Positions 27,699 to 37,325 of a DNA stretch of 64,000 nucleotides are shown in pieces; positions within the stretch are counted from its first letter, which is position 1, and each line of letters begins with the position of its first letter. This DNA comes from an uncultured Acetatifactor sp. (GTDB taxonomy: Bacteria > Bacillota > Clostridia > Lachnospirales > Lachnospiraceae), in NCBI GenBank assembly GCA_947630715.1, contig CANRIP010000001.1:1-64000 (forward strand). The letters are read 5' to 3'. A model generated the notes under the pieces. It made no database searches and had not been told where the DNA came from. It saw only the letters and a list, made by a program, of their open reading frames with translations. The translations under genes and the position numbers were made by a program.

Positions 27699-29660
27699 AT
27701 GCCGGAAATACATGAGAAAGTGGATATCTGTGTGATCGGGGCCGGCCATGCGGGCTGTGAGGCGGCGCTGGCCTGCGCGAGACTTGGCCTGGAAACGGTT
27801 ATTTTTACGGTGAGCGTGGAAAGCATCGCCCTCATGCCCTGTAATCCCAATATCGGCGGAACCTCCAAGGGCCATCTGGTGAGAGAGCTGGACGCCTTAG
27901 GCGGCGAAATGGGAAAAAACATTGACAAGACTTTTATTCAGTCGAAGATGCTCAACGTATCAAAGGGACCGGCGGTGCATTCTTTGAGAGCCCAGGCCGA
28001 CAAGGCGGAGTATTCCAGGCAGATGCGGATGACTCTGGAGAATCAGGATCATCTTGTGATCAAACAGGCGGAAGTCTGCGATCTTTTGTGGGAGGAAGAC
28101 AATTCCCTGCCCTCCGGGGAGGAAAGGGGCGAGGGACGGATCCGGAAAAAGACGGTAACGGGAGTCAGAACCTTTACCGGGGCGGTTTATGAATGTAAAG
28201 CGGTGATCCTCTGTACGGGCACTTATTTAAAGGCTCGGTGCCTTTGCGGAGAATCCATTACCTATACGGGGCCCAACGGCCTTCAGGCTGCCAATCATTT
28301 AAGCGATTCGCTGGAAAAGCTGGGGATTTCCCTTCGCAGATTCAAGACGGGGACTCCTGCCAGGATGGATGGGCGCAGCATCGATTATTCCCGGATGGAG
28401 GAGCAGTTTGGGGATGAAAGGATTGTTCCCTTTTCTTTCTCCACGGACCCGGATACGATACAAAAGGATCAGGTTTCCTGTTGGTTGACCTATACCAATG
28501 AAAAAACCCATGAGATTATTCGTGCCAATCTGCACCGATCTCCCATTTACGCCGGTATTATTGAAGGCACCGGGCCCAGATACTGTCCGTCCATTGAAGA
28601 TAAGGTGGTGAAATTCCCGGACAAGGAAAGGCATCAGGTTTTTATGGAGCCGGAGGGACTGCATACCAATGAAATGTATGTGGGAGGAATGTCCTCGTCC
28701 ATGCCGGAGGATGTGCAGCTTGCCATGTACCGGACCGTTCCGGGGCTGGAACACTGCCGGATCGTGAAAAACGCTTATGCCATTGAATACGATTGCATTC
28801 ACGCGGGACAGTTGTACCCCAGTCTGGAATTTAAAGATATCAAGGGGCTTTTCAGCGCCGGCCAGTTTAACGGCAGCAGCGGTTATGAGGAAGCGGCGTG
28901 TCAGGGGCTGGTTGCAGGAATCAACGCGGCTATGTCCGTTTTCCATAAAAGCCCTCTGATCCTGGATCGGTCGGAAAGCTATATCGGCGTTTTGATCGAC
29001 GATCTGGTGACCAAGGACAACAGGGAGCCTTATCGGATGATGACCTCCCGTGCGGAATACAGGCTTTTGCTGCGGCAGGATAACGCGGATCTGAGGCTTA
29101 GGAAGAAGGGGTATGAGGTGGGACTGGTTTCGGAAAAACAGTACCATGCCCTGCTTCAAAAGGAAATGTACATTGAAAAGGAAATGGAACGGCTGAAACA
29201 TACCATGGTGGGGGCCGGAAAGGAAATTCAGAGCTTTCTTGTTTCCCATGACAGCGCCCCTTTGAAAACGGCGGTCAGTCTTGGGGAATTGATCTGCCGG
29301 CCGGAGTTAAATTATCAGGTGCTGGAGGAAATTGACCCTGAGAGGGCTGTCTTTGCCAGGGAGCTTTGCGGAAAGGATCGTTTTCCCTCTGATGTGATTG
29401 AACAGGTGGAGATTGAGATCAAATATGAGGGTTATATTTTACGTCAGAAACGCCAGGTAGAACAGTTTAAGAAGATGGAAACAAAACGGATCCCGGAGGC
29501 GATTTCCTATGACGAGATTCCCTCTCTGCGCATTGAGGCGCGTCAGAAACTGAAGGAATTCCGGCCTGTGTCAGTGGGGCAGGCGTCCAGAATCTCAGGC
29601 GTTTCCCCTGCGGATATTTCCGTTCTGCTGGTTTATCTGGAGCGTTACAAAAAAATATGA
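27699..29660 (+). CDS. mnmG: tRNA uridine-5-carboxymethylaminomethyl modification enzyme MnmG
   Basis: FAD-dependent partner of MnmE, 653 residues. The ATG at 27699 follows CGGAG by 8 bases and is preferred to a GTG 9 bases upstream. The FAD-binding motif [19 protein letters not shown] opens the protein. [23 protein letters not shown] and the conserved [20 protein letters not shown] are present, followed by the C-terminal helical MnmE-binding domain. The mnmE-mnmG-rsmG order is typical near oriC. Confidence 0.95.
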   Translation: MPEIHEKVDICVIGAGHAGCEAALACARLGLETVIFTVSVESIALMPCNPNIGGTSKGHLVRELDALGGEMGKNIDKTFIQSKMLNVSKGPAVHSLRAQADKAEYSRQMRMTLENQDHLVIKQAEVCDLLWEEDNSLPSGEERGEGRIRKKTVTGVRTFTGAVYECKAVILCTGTYLKARCLCGESITYTGPNGLQAANHLSDSLEKLGISLRRFKTGTPARMDGRSIDYSRMEEQFGDERIVPFSFSTDPDTIQKDQVSCWLTYTNEKTHEIIRANLHRSPIYAGIIEGTGPRYCPSIEDKVVKFPDKERHQVFMEPEGLHTNEMYVGGMSSSMPEDVQLAMYRTVPGLEHCRIVKNAYAIEYDCIHAGQLYPSLEFKDIKGLFSAGQFNGSSGYEEAACQGLVAGINAAMSVFHKSPLILDRSESYIGVLIDDLVTKDNREPYRMMTSRAEYRLLLRQDNADLRLRKKGYEVGLVSEKQYHALLQKEMYIEKEMERLKHTMVGAGKEIQSFLVSHDSAPLKTAVSLGELICRPELNYQVLEEIDPERAVFARELCGKDRFPSDVIEQVEIEIKYEGYILRQKRQVEQFKKMETKRIPEAISYDEIPSLRIEARQKLKEFRPVSVGQASRISGVSPADISVLLVYLERYKKI

Positions 29661-29693
29661 TTTTTGATCATGTGAAGTGAAAACGGAGACACA

Positions 29694-30416
29694 ATGGAAA
29701 AATATGGTATGGATTCTTTTTGCGCGGATTTGGAGGAGATGAATCTCCCTATCACACAGGTGCAGATGAAACAGTTTTACCGTTATTATGAACTGCTGGC
29801 ACAGTGGAACCAGGTCATAAATCTGACTGCCATTACGGATTTTGAGGATATTTTAAAAAAGCATTTTGTGGACAGCCTTACTTTGGTACAGGCCTGTGAT
29901 CTGCATGGAAATGACAGGATGATTGATGTGGGAACGGGAGCGGGGTTTCCGGGGCTGGCGTTAAAGATCGCTTTTCCGGATGTCAAAGTAACGCTTTTGG
30001 ATTCCCTGGCCAAGAGGATCCACTTTTTGGATGTGGTAATCGCGGAGCTTGGCCTTTCCGGAGTAGAGACGGTGCATGGCCGGGCGGAAGATTTAGCCGG
30101 AGAGAAAAAGTACAGAGAGGCCTATGACGTTTGTGTGTCAAGGGCGGTTGCCAATCTTTCCACCCTTTCGGAATATTGTCTTCCCTTTGTCAAAACGGGA
30201 GGTCTTTTTGTTTCCTATAAATCGGATCAAGTTTCCGATGAATTGTCCGCCGCTGAACATGCGGTGGCCCTTTTGGGGGGCGCGGTGGAAAAACAGGTAA
30301 AGCTGACCCTTCCCCACTCGGACATCTGCCGGAATCTGATCCTGATACGGAAATGCGCCGGGACGCCTGCCGGGTATCCCCGTAAGGCCGGTCTTCCCAG
30401 CCGCCGCCCATTGTAA
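29694..30416 (+). CDS. rsmG: 16S rRNA (guanine-527-N7)-methyltransferase RsmG
   Basis: Methylates G527 of 16S rRNA; loss of this enzyme gives low-level streptomycin resistance in other bacteria. The product is 240 residues with the SAM-binding motif IDVGTGAGFPGLALKIAFP and the substrate region VCVSRAVANLSTLSEYCLP. It lies 33 bp after mnmG. The C-terminal tail (GTPAGYPRKAGLPSRRPL) is typical. Confidence 0.94.
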   Translation: MEKYGMDSFCADLEEMNLPITQVQMKQFYRYYELLAQWNQVINLTAITDFEDILKKHFVDSLTLVQACDLHGNDRMIDVGTGAGFPGLALKIAFPDVKVTLLDSLAKRIHFLDVVIAELGLSGVETVHGRAEDLAGEKKYREAYDVCVSRAVANLSTLSEYCLPFVKTGGLFVSYKSDQVSDELSAAEHAVALLGGAVEKQVKLTLPHSDICRNLILIRKCAGTPAGYPRKAGLPSRRPL

Positions 30417-30444
30417 AATTTTTAAGATTTTAATGATAATTTAT

Positions 30445-30473
30445 TTTACTTTTTTCGGTTTTTAGAATATTAT
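30445..30473 (+). promoter_or_regulatory. Promoter of the DegS/DegU-like two-component operon
   Basis: TTTACT at 30445-30450, a 17-base spacer and TATTAT at 30468-30473. It lies about 50 bases upstream of the kinase ATG at 30522. Confidence 0.6.
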
Positions 30474-30496
30474 GATAGTGGTTGTTTGATAATGTA

Positions 30497-30510
30497 AGAA
30501 CATATGTTCT
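30497..30510. promoter_or_regulatory. Candidate LexA (SOS) box
   Basis: AGAACATATGTTCT is a perfect 14-bp palindrome whose core GAACATATGTTC matches the Bacillus-type LexA/DinR consensus (GAAC-N4-GTTC). It lies between the predicted transcription start and the ribosome site of the kinase gene, where a bound repressor could block elongation. A match to an eight-base pattern can occur by chance once in a window of this size. Confidence 0.4.
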
Positions 30511-30521
30511 GTGAGGTCGCT

Positions 30522-31493
30522 ATGGATCAGGATCTTAATGCCATTTTATGGGAGTTGCTGGAGGAAGACAGATCAGAGCTTTCGGATCTGAACGGAACGC
30601 TTTATGAGAAAACCCTGATTGTAAAGGAAGAAAAAAGGAAGATCAGCCGCCTGGAAAAGATTCGTTCGGAAGAACCGGAAATGTTTTATCCCAGAACCGA
30701 CTCCCTGTCCAGGGAGGAAATTGAAAAAAGTAAATTAACAATCCGGGATTTGGAACATGAGATAGATTGTTTCCAGGAGAGGAAGAATCTTTTGGAAAAG
30801 AGAATTTCCAAAATGGAGACGATTTTGTCATGGGATCAGTCATGCCCTTCTTCCTTTCAAAACATTTTTATTTTTCAGGAGGAGGAACGGAAACGCATTG
30901 CGGGAGATCTGCATGATACTTCCCTGCAAAGCCTGGTTCACTTGATTCATCAGATAGAGCTTTGCAGGATGTATGTAGAGGAAGACGCGGTAAAGGCAAA
31001 GCTGGAGCTTTCCGTTCTCACCAATGATCTTCAGAAAATTATAGATGAGATCAGGGACATTATTTTTAATCTGCGCCCTATGACCTTTGACGATCTTGGC
31101 CTGAAAACAAGTTTTGAGAGATTGCTGGAAAACATGAATAAAAACCAAACATATGAAATGATATCGGAGATAGATGATGTTTCCTGTGAAAACAATCTGA
31201 CCCTTTTGGCAGCTTACAGGGTTGTGCAGGAGGGATTGAATAACATCATCAAGCATGCGCAGGCCACCAGGGTTGTTTTCCGATGTAAAAAGCATGATGA
31301 TCTCTGTGTGATTGACATTGAGGACAACGGAAGGGGGTTTTGCCAAAAACCGGAACAGGATCGGAAGGAAAGGCATTTTGGCCTTTCTTCCATGAAGGAA
31401 AGAATCAAAATGATTAACGGCAGAATCGATATTCTTTCTTCCGAGGGAAACGGGACAAAAATACATATGGAAATTCCTCTTGCAACTGTTTAA
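30522..31493 (+). CDS. Cytosolic sensor histidine kinase, DegS/NarX-type (HisKA_3)
   Basis: A 323-residue kinase starting at MDQDLNAILWELL, preceded by GTGAGGTCGCT. No membrane helix is visible. The N-terminal 120 residues form a long charged coiled coil, as in B. subtilis DegS. The HisKA_3 motif EEERKRIAGDLHDTSLQSLVHL has the phospho-acceptor His near residue 132. The HATPase boxes are EGLNNIIKHAQA, IEDNGRGF and HFGLSSMKERI. It pairs with the regulator 37 bp downstream. Its location between rsmG and parA is not where such a pair normally lies. Confidence 0.88.
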   Translation: MDQDLNAILWELLEEDRSELSDLNGTLYEKTLIVKEEKRKISRLEKIRSEEPEMFYPRTDSLSREEIEKSKLTIRDLEHEIDCFQERKNLLEKRISKMETILSWDQSCPSSFQNIFIFQEEERKRIAGDLHDTSLQSLVHLIHQIELCRMYVEEDAVKAKLELSVLTNDLQKIIDEIRDIIFNLRPMTFDDLGLKTSFERLLENMNKNQTYEMISEIDDVSCENNLTLLAAYRVVQEGLNNIIKHAQATRVVFRCKKHDDLCVIDIEDNGRGFCQKPEQDRKERHFGLSSMKERIKMINGRIDILSSEGNGTKIHMEIPLATV

Positions 31494-31530
31494 TTTTTAT
31501 TTTTGGGGAGTATAAAGGAGAACAGGGTTC

Positions 31531-32175
31531 ATGAGTGTCAGCGTTATGATAACGGACGACCACGTTTTAATGAGGGAGGGCATCAGGAAACTTTTAGAGT
31601 ATGGCGGCGATATTGAAGTCGTTGCCGAGGCGGGGGATGGGAAGGAATGTCTGGACAAGCTGGAAAAATGTAAGCCACAGGTTTTGCTGTTGGATATTAA
31701 TATGCCGATGATGAACGGGCTCGAGGTGCTGGAAAAGATCCGGGAACGTCAGATAGATGTGAAAGTTTTGATCCTGACGGTCCATAACGATGTGGAATAT
31801 TTATTAAAGGCGATTGATATCGGTGTGGACGGATATATTTTAAAAGAATCCGAATCATCGGAATTGAGAAAAGCGATTTTTCTTGTGGCAAAAGGGGAAA
31901 ATTATATTCAGCCCAAGATGATCCCACTGTTAAATTGCCGGCTGATGGCCAGGGATACCGATCAGGATAAAGTGGAATCACTGACCAAAAGAGAGCTGGA
32001 GGTATTGGTGAAACTGGCCGAGGGGATGATTAATAAGGAGATTGCTCATATCTTAAATATCAGCGAGAGAACCGTAAAAAATCATGTGTCCAACATTTTC
32101 AGAAAAATTGACGTTTCCGATAGAACCCAGGCCGCGGTATTTGCCATCAAGAATGATCTGGTGAAATTATTTTAG
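31531..32175 (+). CDS. NarL/FixJ-family response regulator (DegU-like)
   Basis: A 214-residue transcription factor. The receiver domain has ITDDHVLMREGIRKLL, the phospho-acceptor Asp in VLLLDINMPMMNG, and ILKESE with the conserved Lys. The LuxR-type helix-turn-helix is LTKRELEVLVKLAEGMINKEIAHILNI in position order, ending SNIFRKIDVSDRTQAAVFA. It is co-directional with the kinase, and its transcript would end at the hairpin containing parS (32264-32300). Confidence 0.9.
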   Translation: MSVSVMITDDHVLMREGIRKLLEYGGDIEVVAEAGDGKECLDKLEKCKPQVLLLDINMPMMNGLEVLEKIRERQIDVKVLILTVHNDVEYLLKAIDIGVDGYILKESESSELRKAIFLVAKGENYIQPKMIPLLNCRLMARDTDQDKVESLTKRELEVLVKLAEGMINKEIAHILNISERTVKNHVSNIFRKIDVSDRTQAAVFAIKNDLVKLF

Positions 32176-32263
32176 ACAAGATCTCTCTGTGGAACGAAGG
32201 GGAAAACACCGGACAGAGAACGGAAAAATAGGTAAAACCAGATCTTGTGTCATGCCATTCAGG

Positions 32264-32300
32264 AAAGGGAATGTTTCACGTGAAACATTCCCTTTTTTTT
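32264..32300. terminator. Intrinsic terminator built around a perfect parS site
   Basis: Positions 32264-32295 form a perfect 32-base palindrome centred on the parS core, flanked by AAAGGG on the left and CCCTTTTTTTT on the right. The RNA would fold as a long stem followed by eight U residues, ending the response-regulator transcript. The central 16 bases (32272-32287) are TGTTTCACGTGAAACA, the ParB-binding parS consensus. Confidence 0.8.
32272..32287. promoter_or_regulatory. parS: parS site 1
   Basis: TGTTTCACGTGAAACA matches the B. subtilis parS consensus exactly. ParB nucleates here and spreads using CTP to support chromosome segregation. It lies 9 kb to the right of oriC and 245 bp before parA. 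Confidence 0.93.
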
Positions 32301-32321
32301 ATGGCATAGCTGGCTAGATCA

Positions 32322-32337
32322 TGTTTCACGTGAAACA
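32322..32337. promoter_or_regulatory. parS: parS site 2
   Basis: A second perfect TGTTTCACGTGAAACA, exactly 50 bp from the first. Further degenerate half-sites (GTGAAACATTTTTGAAAC, near 32369-32386) follow. The tandem pair just upstream of parA could also repress the parAB promoter. Confidence 0.93.
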
Positions 32338-32532
32338 TAGGGATACAAGATGTTGTGATGGATGGTCGTGAAACATTTTTGAAACCGCCGTGAAACCTAA
32401 AACTATCAAAACAAGATGTTGCGGTGGAGGTGAAAAGGCTGTAAAAAGTTGTTGCGATTGGAAAGTTTCATGTAGATATAAAGGGTATTTAGTGATATAA
32501 TTGAAAAGCAAAATCAATGAAAGGTGAAGAAC

Positions 32533-33300
32533 ATGGGAAAAATAATTGCAATCGCAAATCAAAAGGGCGGCGTTGGAAAGACAACCACTTCCATTAATTT
32601 ATCCGCCTGCCTGGCTGAAAAAGGAAAAAAAGTGCTGGTGATCGATACGGATCCCCAGGGAAATACTACAAGTGGATTTGGAATTGAAAAAAATGAATTG
32701 GAGAATACCATCTATGAATTGATTCTGGGGGAATGTTCCATCCGGGACTGCATCATAGGAAATGTGACGGAAAACGTGTCCGTTCTTCCGGCTAACGTCA
32801 ATCTTGCCGCTACGGAGATTGAACTGATCGGAATGGAGAAGAAGGAGTACATATTAAAAAATGAGGTAGATTATGTGAAGAACGATTATGATTTTATCAT
32901 TATCGACTGCCCTCCTTCTTTAAATATCCTGACCATTAACGCCATGACCACGGCGGACAGCGTTCTGGTTCCCATTCAATGCGAATATTATGCGCTGGAG
33001 GGATTGAGCCAGTTGATTCATACGGTGAATCTGGTGAAGGAGAGACTGAATCCGGATCTGGAGATGGAGGGCGTGGTATTTACCATGTATGACGCCCGGA
33101 CGAATCTTTCCATGCAGGTGGTGGAGAATGTCAGGCAGAATCTGAAACAACGGGTTTACCAGACCTTGATTCCAAGAAACATTCGGCTTGCGGAGGCTCC
33201 CAGCTATGGAATGCCCATCAACAAATATGACGCAAAGTCCGCGGGAGCGGAAGCGTACATGCAGTTGGCGGATGAAATTATCGCAAGCGTAGGAAAATAA
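32533..33300 (+). CDS. parA: Chromosome-partitioning ATPase ParA/Soj
   Basis: Deviant Walker ATPase that moves ParB-parS complexes and regulates DnaA. The product is 255 residues starting MGKIIAIANQKGGVGKTTTS (deviant Walker A with KGGVGKTT), followed by VLVIDTDPQGNTTSG, and IIIDCPPSL. The ATG at 32533 follows AAAGGTGAAGAAC. It is followed 113 bp later by parB. Confidence 0.95.
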   Translation: MGKIIAIANQKGGVGKTTTSINLSACLAEKGKKVLVIDTDPQGNTTSGFGIEKNELENTIYELILGECSIRDCIIGNVTENVSVLPANVNLAATEIELIGMEKKEYILKNEVDYVKNDYDFIIIDCPPSLNILTINAMTTADSVLVPIQCEYYALEGLSQLIHTVNLVKERLNPDLEMEGVVFTMYDARTNLSMQVVENVRQNLKQRVYQTLIPRNIRLAEAPSYGMPINKYDAKSAGAEAYMQLADEIIASVGK

Positions 33301-33413
33301 AGTTAAATTGCCGTGCCGGTATGGAAATGCAGGGACAGACATGGAGCAGCTATGGCAGATTTAGAATCTGCGCGTAAAATATAAGAACTGTGCGACAGTG
33401 GAAAAGAGGAAGT

Positions 33414-34313
33414 ATGGCGGCGAGAGGATTGGGAAAGGGCCTTGATTCATTGATCCCCAATGCGGTGGGGGAAGCCAGGGCGAAAAAGGAGACAAACGAA
33501 AGGAAGGAATCGGAAGGAGGAACGGGAGGCGATAAGACGCTGGTCAAAATTACCTCTGTGGAACCCAACAGAAAACAGCCCAGAAAAAATTTTGACGAGG
33601 ACGCCTTACAGGAGCTGTCTGATTCCATTAAGCAGTTTGGATTGTTGCAGCCCATCTTGGTGCAGGACAGAAAGGATCATTATGAGATTATCGCCGGGGA
33701 GCGCAGATGGCGGGCGGCGAAACTGGCCGGCCTCAAGGAAATTCCGGTGATTATCCGCAATTACAGCGAACAGGAAATCATGGAGATTTCCCTGATTGAG
33801 AATATCCAGCGGGAGGATTTGAATCCCATTGAGGAAGCGCAGGCATTCCGGCGTCTTTTGACGGAGTTTCACTTAAAGCAGGATGAAGTGGCGGAACGGG
33901 TTTCCAAAAGTCGTGCGGCGGTGACAAATTCCATCCGTCTTTTAAAGCTCTGCGATGAGGTTCAGCAGATGGTCATTGATGAAATGATCAGTACAGGACA
34001 TGCCCGGGCGCTGCTGGCCGTGGAAGATCCGGCGCAGCAGTATGATCTGGCCCAGCGAATTTTCGATGAAAAACTCAGTGTCCGGGACGTGGAAAAGCTG
34101 GTGAAAAATCTGCATAAACCGGCGAAGGTGAAAAAACTGGATGATAAAGCCATACAGGCGATCTATCTGGACATTGAGGAAAAGCTGAAACAGAAATTGG
34201 GAACCAAAGTTACGGTGACGTCCAAAGGGGAGGGTGCCGGTAAGATTGAGATTGAATTTTACAGCCATGAGGATTTGGACAGGCTGTTGGATATGATTGG
34301 CAACCGTTCGTGA
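33414..34313 (+). CDS. parB: Chromosome-partitioning protein ParB/Spo0J
   Basis: CTP-dependent clamp that loads at parS. The product is 299 residues starting MAARGLGKGLDSLIPN after GAAAAGAGGAAGT. The CTPase/ParB-N domain has QPRKNFDEDALQELSDSIK, AGERRWRAAKLAGL and ENIQREDLNPIEEA. The helix-turn-helix LKQDEVAERVSKSRAAVTNSIRLLKL binds parS. The C-terminal dimer domain ends EFYSHEDLDRLLDMIG. Confidence 0.95.
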   Translation: MAARGLGKGLDSLIPNAVGEARAKKETNERKESEGGTGGDKTLVKITSVEPNRKQPRKNFDEDALQELSDSIKQFGLLQPILVQDRKDHYEIIAGERRWRAAKLAGLKEIPVIIRNYSEQEIMEISLIENIQREDLNPIEEAQAFRRLLTEFHLKQDEVAERVSKSRAAVTNSIRLLKLCDEVQQMVIDEMISTGHARALLAVEDPAQQYDLAQRIFDEKLSVRDVEKLVKNLHKPAKVKKLDDKAIQAIYLDIEEKLKQKLGTKVTVTSKGEGAGKIEIEFYSHEDLDRLLDMIGNRS

Positions 34314-34344
34314 AATCATTTTTGCAGAGGTACACAGGAGAGTT

Positions 34345-34875
34345 ATGAGCGCATATAATGACAGTGCCTTTTTGAATCAGATAGGTTTTGCGGGATTTGA
34401 TTTAGGCTATCTGGTGATAGCCGTGTTGATCCTTGCTCTTATTACGTTGGTTCTTTTGATTCTTTTCATCGTACAAATCAACAAAGTCGGGAGATTAAAA
34501 AAACGTCTGGATCAGTTTCTGATCGGAAAAGACGGCGCAAGTCTGGAACAGGATCTGGCTGTCCTTTTTGAAGACAATCAGTTTTTGAAGGCCTGCGCGG
34601 ACAAAAATAAAAAAGATATCCGCACCCTTTACAAAAAAGCGGAACGGGCTTACCAGAAGATGGGCCTTGTAAAGTATGACGCTTTTCAGCAGATGGGCGG
34701 GCAGTTGAGTTTCTGCCTGGCTCTGCTGGACGAGAACAACAGCGGTTTTATCATCAATTCCGTGCACAGCACGGAAGGATGCTATTCTTATACAAAGGAA
34801 ATCAGAAACGGCGAAAGCGCCATCGATCTGGGAAAAGAAGAAACGGAGGCCCTGGCGATAGCTATGGGAGAATGA
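34345..34875 (+). CDS. DUF4446 family membrane protein
   Basis: A 176-residue protein with one N-terminal membrane helix (LGYLVIAVLILALITLVLLILFIVQ in order) followed by a charged cytosolic region with GRLKKRLDQFL and a C-terminal domain (QLSFCLALLDENNSGFIIN). It matches the DUF4446 family, which is commonly found right after parB in clostridia; no function is established. The ATG at 34345 follows CAGGAGAG. Confidence 0.82.
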   Translation: MSAYNDSAFLNQIGFAGFDLGYLVIAVLILALITLVLLILFIVQINKVGRLKKRLDQFLIGKDGASLEQDLAVLFEDNQFLKACADKNKKDIRTLYKKAERAYQKMGLVKYDAFQQMGGQLSFCLALLDENNSGFIINSVHSTEGCYSYTKEIRNGESAIDLGKEETEALAIAMGE

Positions 34876-34894
34876 CAGAGAGCGGGAATCCAGT

Positions 34895-35944
34895 ATGTTT
34901 CGAAAGCATCTTAAGGAATTGACAGGCGGTGAAATCCTTGCCAGGGATATCAGGGATGAGGACTATCGGGTTATTTTGTCCCAGGGCACGGTGATCCGGA
35001 AGGAATATCTGAAAAAACTGGACGAATTGGGGATTTGTGAAGTTTACGTCAAGTCAGCGGAGTCTGATACAAAGGATGCCGCTTTCCGCACTGAAATGGA
35101 GGAATCTATCCAAAAATCCGTGAAGGAGATTCTGGAACGCCATACCTACCACAACAATCAGGAGCTGGCTGAACTGGGAGAGGCGGCGGACAGTATCATC
35201 ACTTTGATCCTGGAGGAAAAGCGTCTGCTGGACAGAGTTTACGATATCCGACAACGGAACACGGACATGTATACTCACTCTATCTGTGTCTGTTCTTTTG
35301 CTATTTTGATTGGGCTGAAACTGGACATCCAACGGGATAGAATCCATGACATGGGCGTGGGTTGTCTTCTTCACGATATCGGTTTTCGTTATATGCCGGT
35401 TGATTACTATAACCGGGATGTGGGTACACTGAACAGGCAGGCCCAGGCGGAATACAGAAAACACCCGGTTACAGGCTATTCCTCCCTGAAGGATGAGGAC
35501 TGGATTTCGGATCTGAGCAAAGAGGTGATTTTGTATCACCATGAGCGTTTGGACGGATCCGGGTTTCCCCTTCACAAAAAGAACGTTCCCCTGGAATGCA
35601 GGATCGTAAGCGTCTGTGACGCTTTTGACGAGATGATCTGCGGCATCGCCTGCAAACAAGTAAAAGTTTATGAGGCGGTTGAATATTTAAAGGGTTGTAA
35701 AAATACCTTGTTTGATGGTAAAATAGTGGATATGTTTCTGAGTTTTACGGCAGTTTATCCCGCAGGGACATTGGTGGTGACAAACGAGGGTGAGCTGGCG
35801 GTGGTGCTTTCCCAGAATCAAGATTTTCCCGACCGCCCCGTTATCAAAATTTTAAAGGATAAGGACGGCAGGGACAGGACTGACGGTGTTATTATGGATC
35901 TGGTAAAAGTGCATCATGTTTTTATCGAGAAAATCAAAGATTGA
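34895..35944 (+). CDS. HD-GYP-type domain phosphohydrolase
   Basis: A 349-residue protein with an N-terminal region of about 110 residues and a C-terminal HD-GYP-like domain. Visible motifs are MYTHSICVCSFA, CLLHDIG, KHPVTGYSSL and YHHERLDGSGFP, followed by RIVSVCDAFDEM. The GYP triad reads GSGFP, a common variant. Such enzymes hydrolyse cyclic di-GMP or related dinucleotides; the substrate here is inferred only. It is not fused to a receiver or sensor domain. Confidence 0.82.
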   Translation: MFRKHLKELTGGEILARDIRDEDYRVILSQGTVIRKEYLKKLDELGICEVYVKSAESDTKDAAFRTEMEESIQKSVKEILERHTYHNNQELAELGEAADSIITLILEEKRLLDRVYDIRQRNTDMYTHSICVCSFAILIGLKLDIQRDRIHDMGVGCLLHDIGFRYMPVDYYNRDVGTLNRQAQAEYRKHPVTGYSSLKDEDWISDLSKEVILYHHERLDGSGFPLHKKNVPLECRIVSVCDAFDEMICGIACKQVKVYEAVEYLKGCKNTLFDGKIVDMFLSFTAVYPAGTLVVTNEGELAVVLSQNQDFPDRPVIKILKDKDGRDRTDGVIMDLVKVHHVFIEKIKD

Positions 35945-35982
35945 TCTTGCATCAATTCAAGATAGAAAGGTTTGGTATCGGT

Positions 35983-37272
35983 ATGATTGACATTAAGTTT
36001 TTGAGGGAACAACCTGACGCGGTGAAGGAAAATATCCGCAAAAAATTTCAGGAAGAAAAGCTGCCCCTGGTGGACCAGGTGATCGCGCTGGATGCGAAGG
36101 TCAGAAAAGCCAAGCAGGAGGGCGATGATCTGAGGGCTTTGAGAAATAAGATCTCTAAGGAAATCGGCATGCTGATGGGCCAGGGCAGAAAAGAGGAAGC
36201 CGAGGCGAAGAAGGCCGAAGTGGCAGCAGGCGCAAAAAAGCTGGAGGAGCTGGAGGCGGAAGAAGCCGAGCTTCAGGAAAAAATTACCAAAATTATGATG
36301 TCCATCCCCAATATCATCGATCCATCCGTCCCCATCGGAAAGGATGACAGTGAAAATGTGGAGCTGGAAAGATTCGGGGAACCTGTGACGCCGGATTTTG
36401 AAGTCCCTTACCATGCGGATATTCTGGAAAAAATCAACGGGTTGGACAAGGACAGCGCCGGGCGCACCAGCGGAAACGGGTTTTATTATCTGATGGGGGA
36501 CGCGGCCAGGATTCATTCCGCCATGATCAGCTACGCAAGAGACTTTATGATCGATAAGGGCTTTACTTACTGTATTCCCCCCTTTATGATCCGCAGCAGC
36601 GTTGTCAACGGAGTGATGAGCTTTGCGGAAATGGACGCCATGATGTACAAGATTGAGGGAGAGGATCTGTTCCTGATCGGTACCTCCGAACACTCTATGA
36701 TCGGAAAATTCAAAGGCCAGATCGTAAACGAAAAAAGCCTTCCCATCACTATGACATCGTACTCTCCCTGTTTCCGCAAGGAGGTAGGTTCCCACGGAAT
36801 CGAGGAAAGGGGCGTATACCGGGTACATCAGTTTGAGAAACAGGAAATGATCGTGCTCTGCAAACCCGAGGATTCCATGGAGTGGTACAACAAAATGTGG
36901 AGTTACACGGTGGAATTTTTCCGCAGTCTGGACATTCCCGTGCGGACGCTGGAATGCTGCAGCGGGGATCTGGCGGATTTGAAGGTAAAATCCTGTGATG
37001 TGGAAGCCTGGAGTCCAAGACAGCAGAAATACTTTGAAGTGGGATCCTGTTCCACGCTGGGGGACGCTCAGGCAAGACGTCTCGGGATCCGCACCAAGGG
37101 CGAAAACGGCACATACTATGTGCATACCTTAAACAATACGGTGCTGGCCTCCCCCAGAGGATTGATCGCCTTTTTGGAGAACAATGTGAACGCGGACGGG
37201 AGCATCCGGATTCCGAAAGCCCTTCGTCCCTATATGGGCGGCAAGGAATTGGTAGTACCCGCGGCGAAATGA
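35983..37272 (+). CDS. serS: Seryl-tRNA synthetase
   Basis: Charges tRNA-Ser. The product is 429 residues starting MIDIKFLREQPDAVKENI. It has the N-terminal coiled-coil arm (about residues 30-100) and the class II catalytic motifs: YCIPPFMIRS, FRKEVGSHGIEERGVYRVHQF (motif 2, given in order), and LASPRGLIAFLENN (motif 3). The ATG at 35983 fits the family. I found no T-box leader. It overlaps no neighbour and follows the HD-GYP gene by 38 bp. Confidence 0.95.
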   Translation: MIDIKFLREQPDAVKENIRKKFQEEKLPLVDQVIALDAKVRKAKQEGDDLRALRNKISKEIGMLMGQGRKEEAEAKKAEVAAGAKKLEELEAEEAELQEKITKIMMSIPNIIDPSVPIGKDDSENVELERFGEPVTPDFEVPYHADILEKINGLDKDSAGRTSGNGFYYLMGDAARIHSAMISYARDFMIDKGFTYCIPPFMIRSSVVNGVMSFAEMDAMMYKIEGEDLFLIGTSEHSMIGKFKGQIVNEKSLPITMTSYSPCFRKEVGSHGIEERGVYRVHQFEKQEMIVLCKPEDSMEWYNKMWSYTVEFFRSLDIPVRTLECCSGDLADLKVKSCDVEAWSPRQQKYFEVGSCSTLGDAQARRLGIRTKGENGTYYVHTLNNTVLASPRGLIAFLENNVNADGSIRIPKALRPYMGGKELVVPAAK

Positions 37273-37325
37273 GGGGACGCAGACGTTTCTGCCGGAAAGA
37301 ACGTTAAGGAAAGAAGGTGAAATCC

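Noticed and set aside
35944-35982. Possible T-box leader before serS
   Set aside because: The gap is only 38 bp and has neither a specifier stem nor the T-box sequence.
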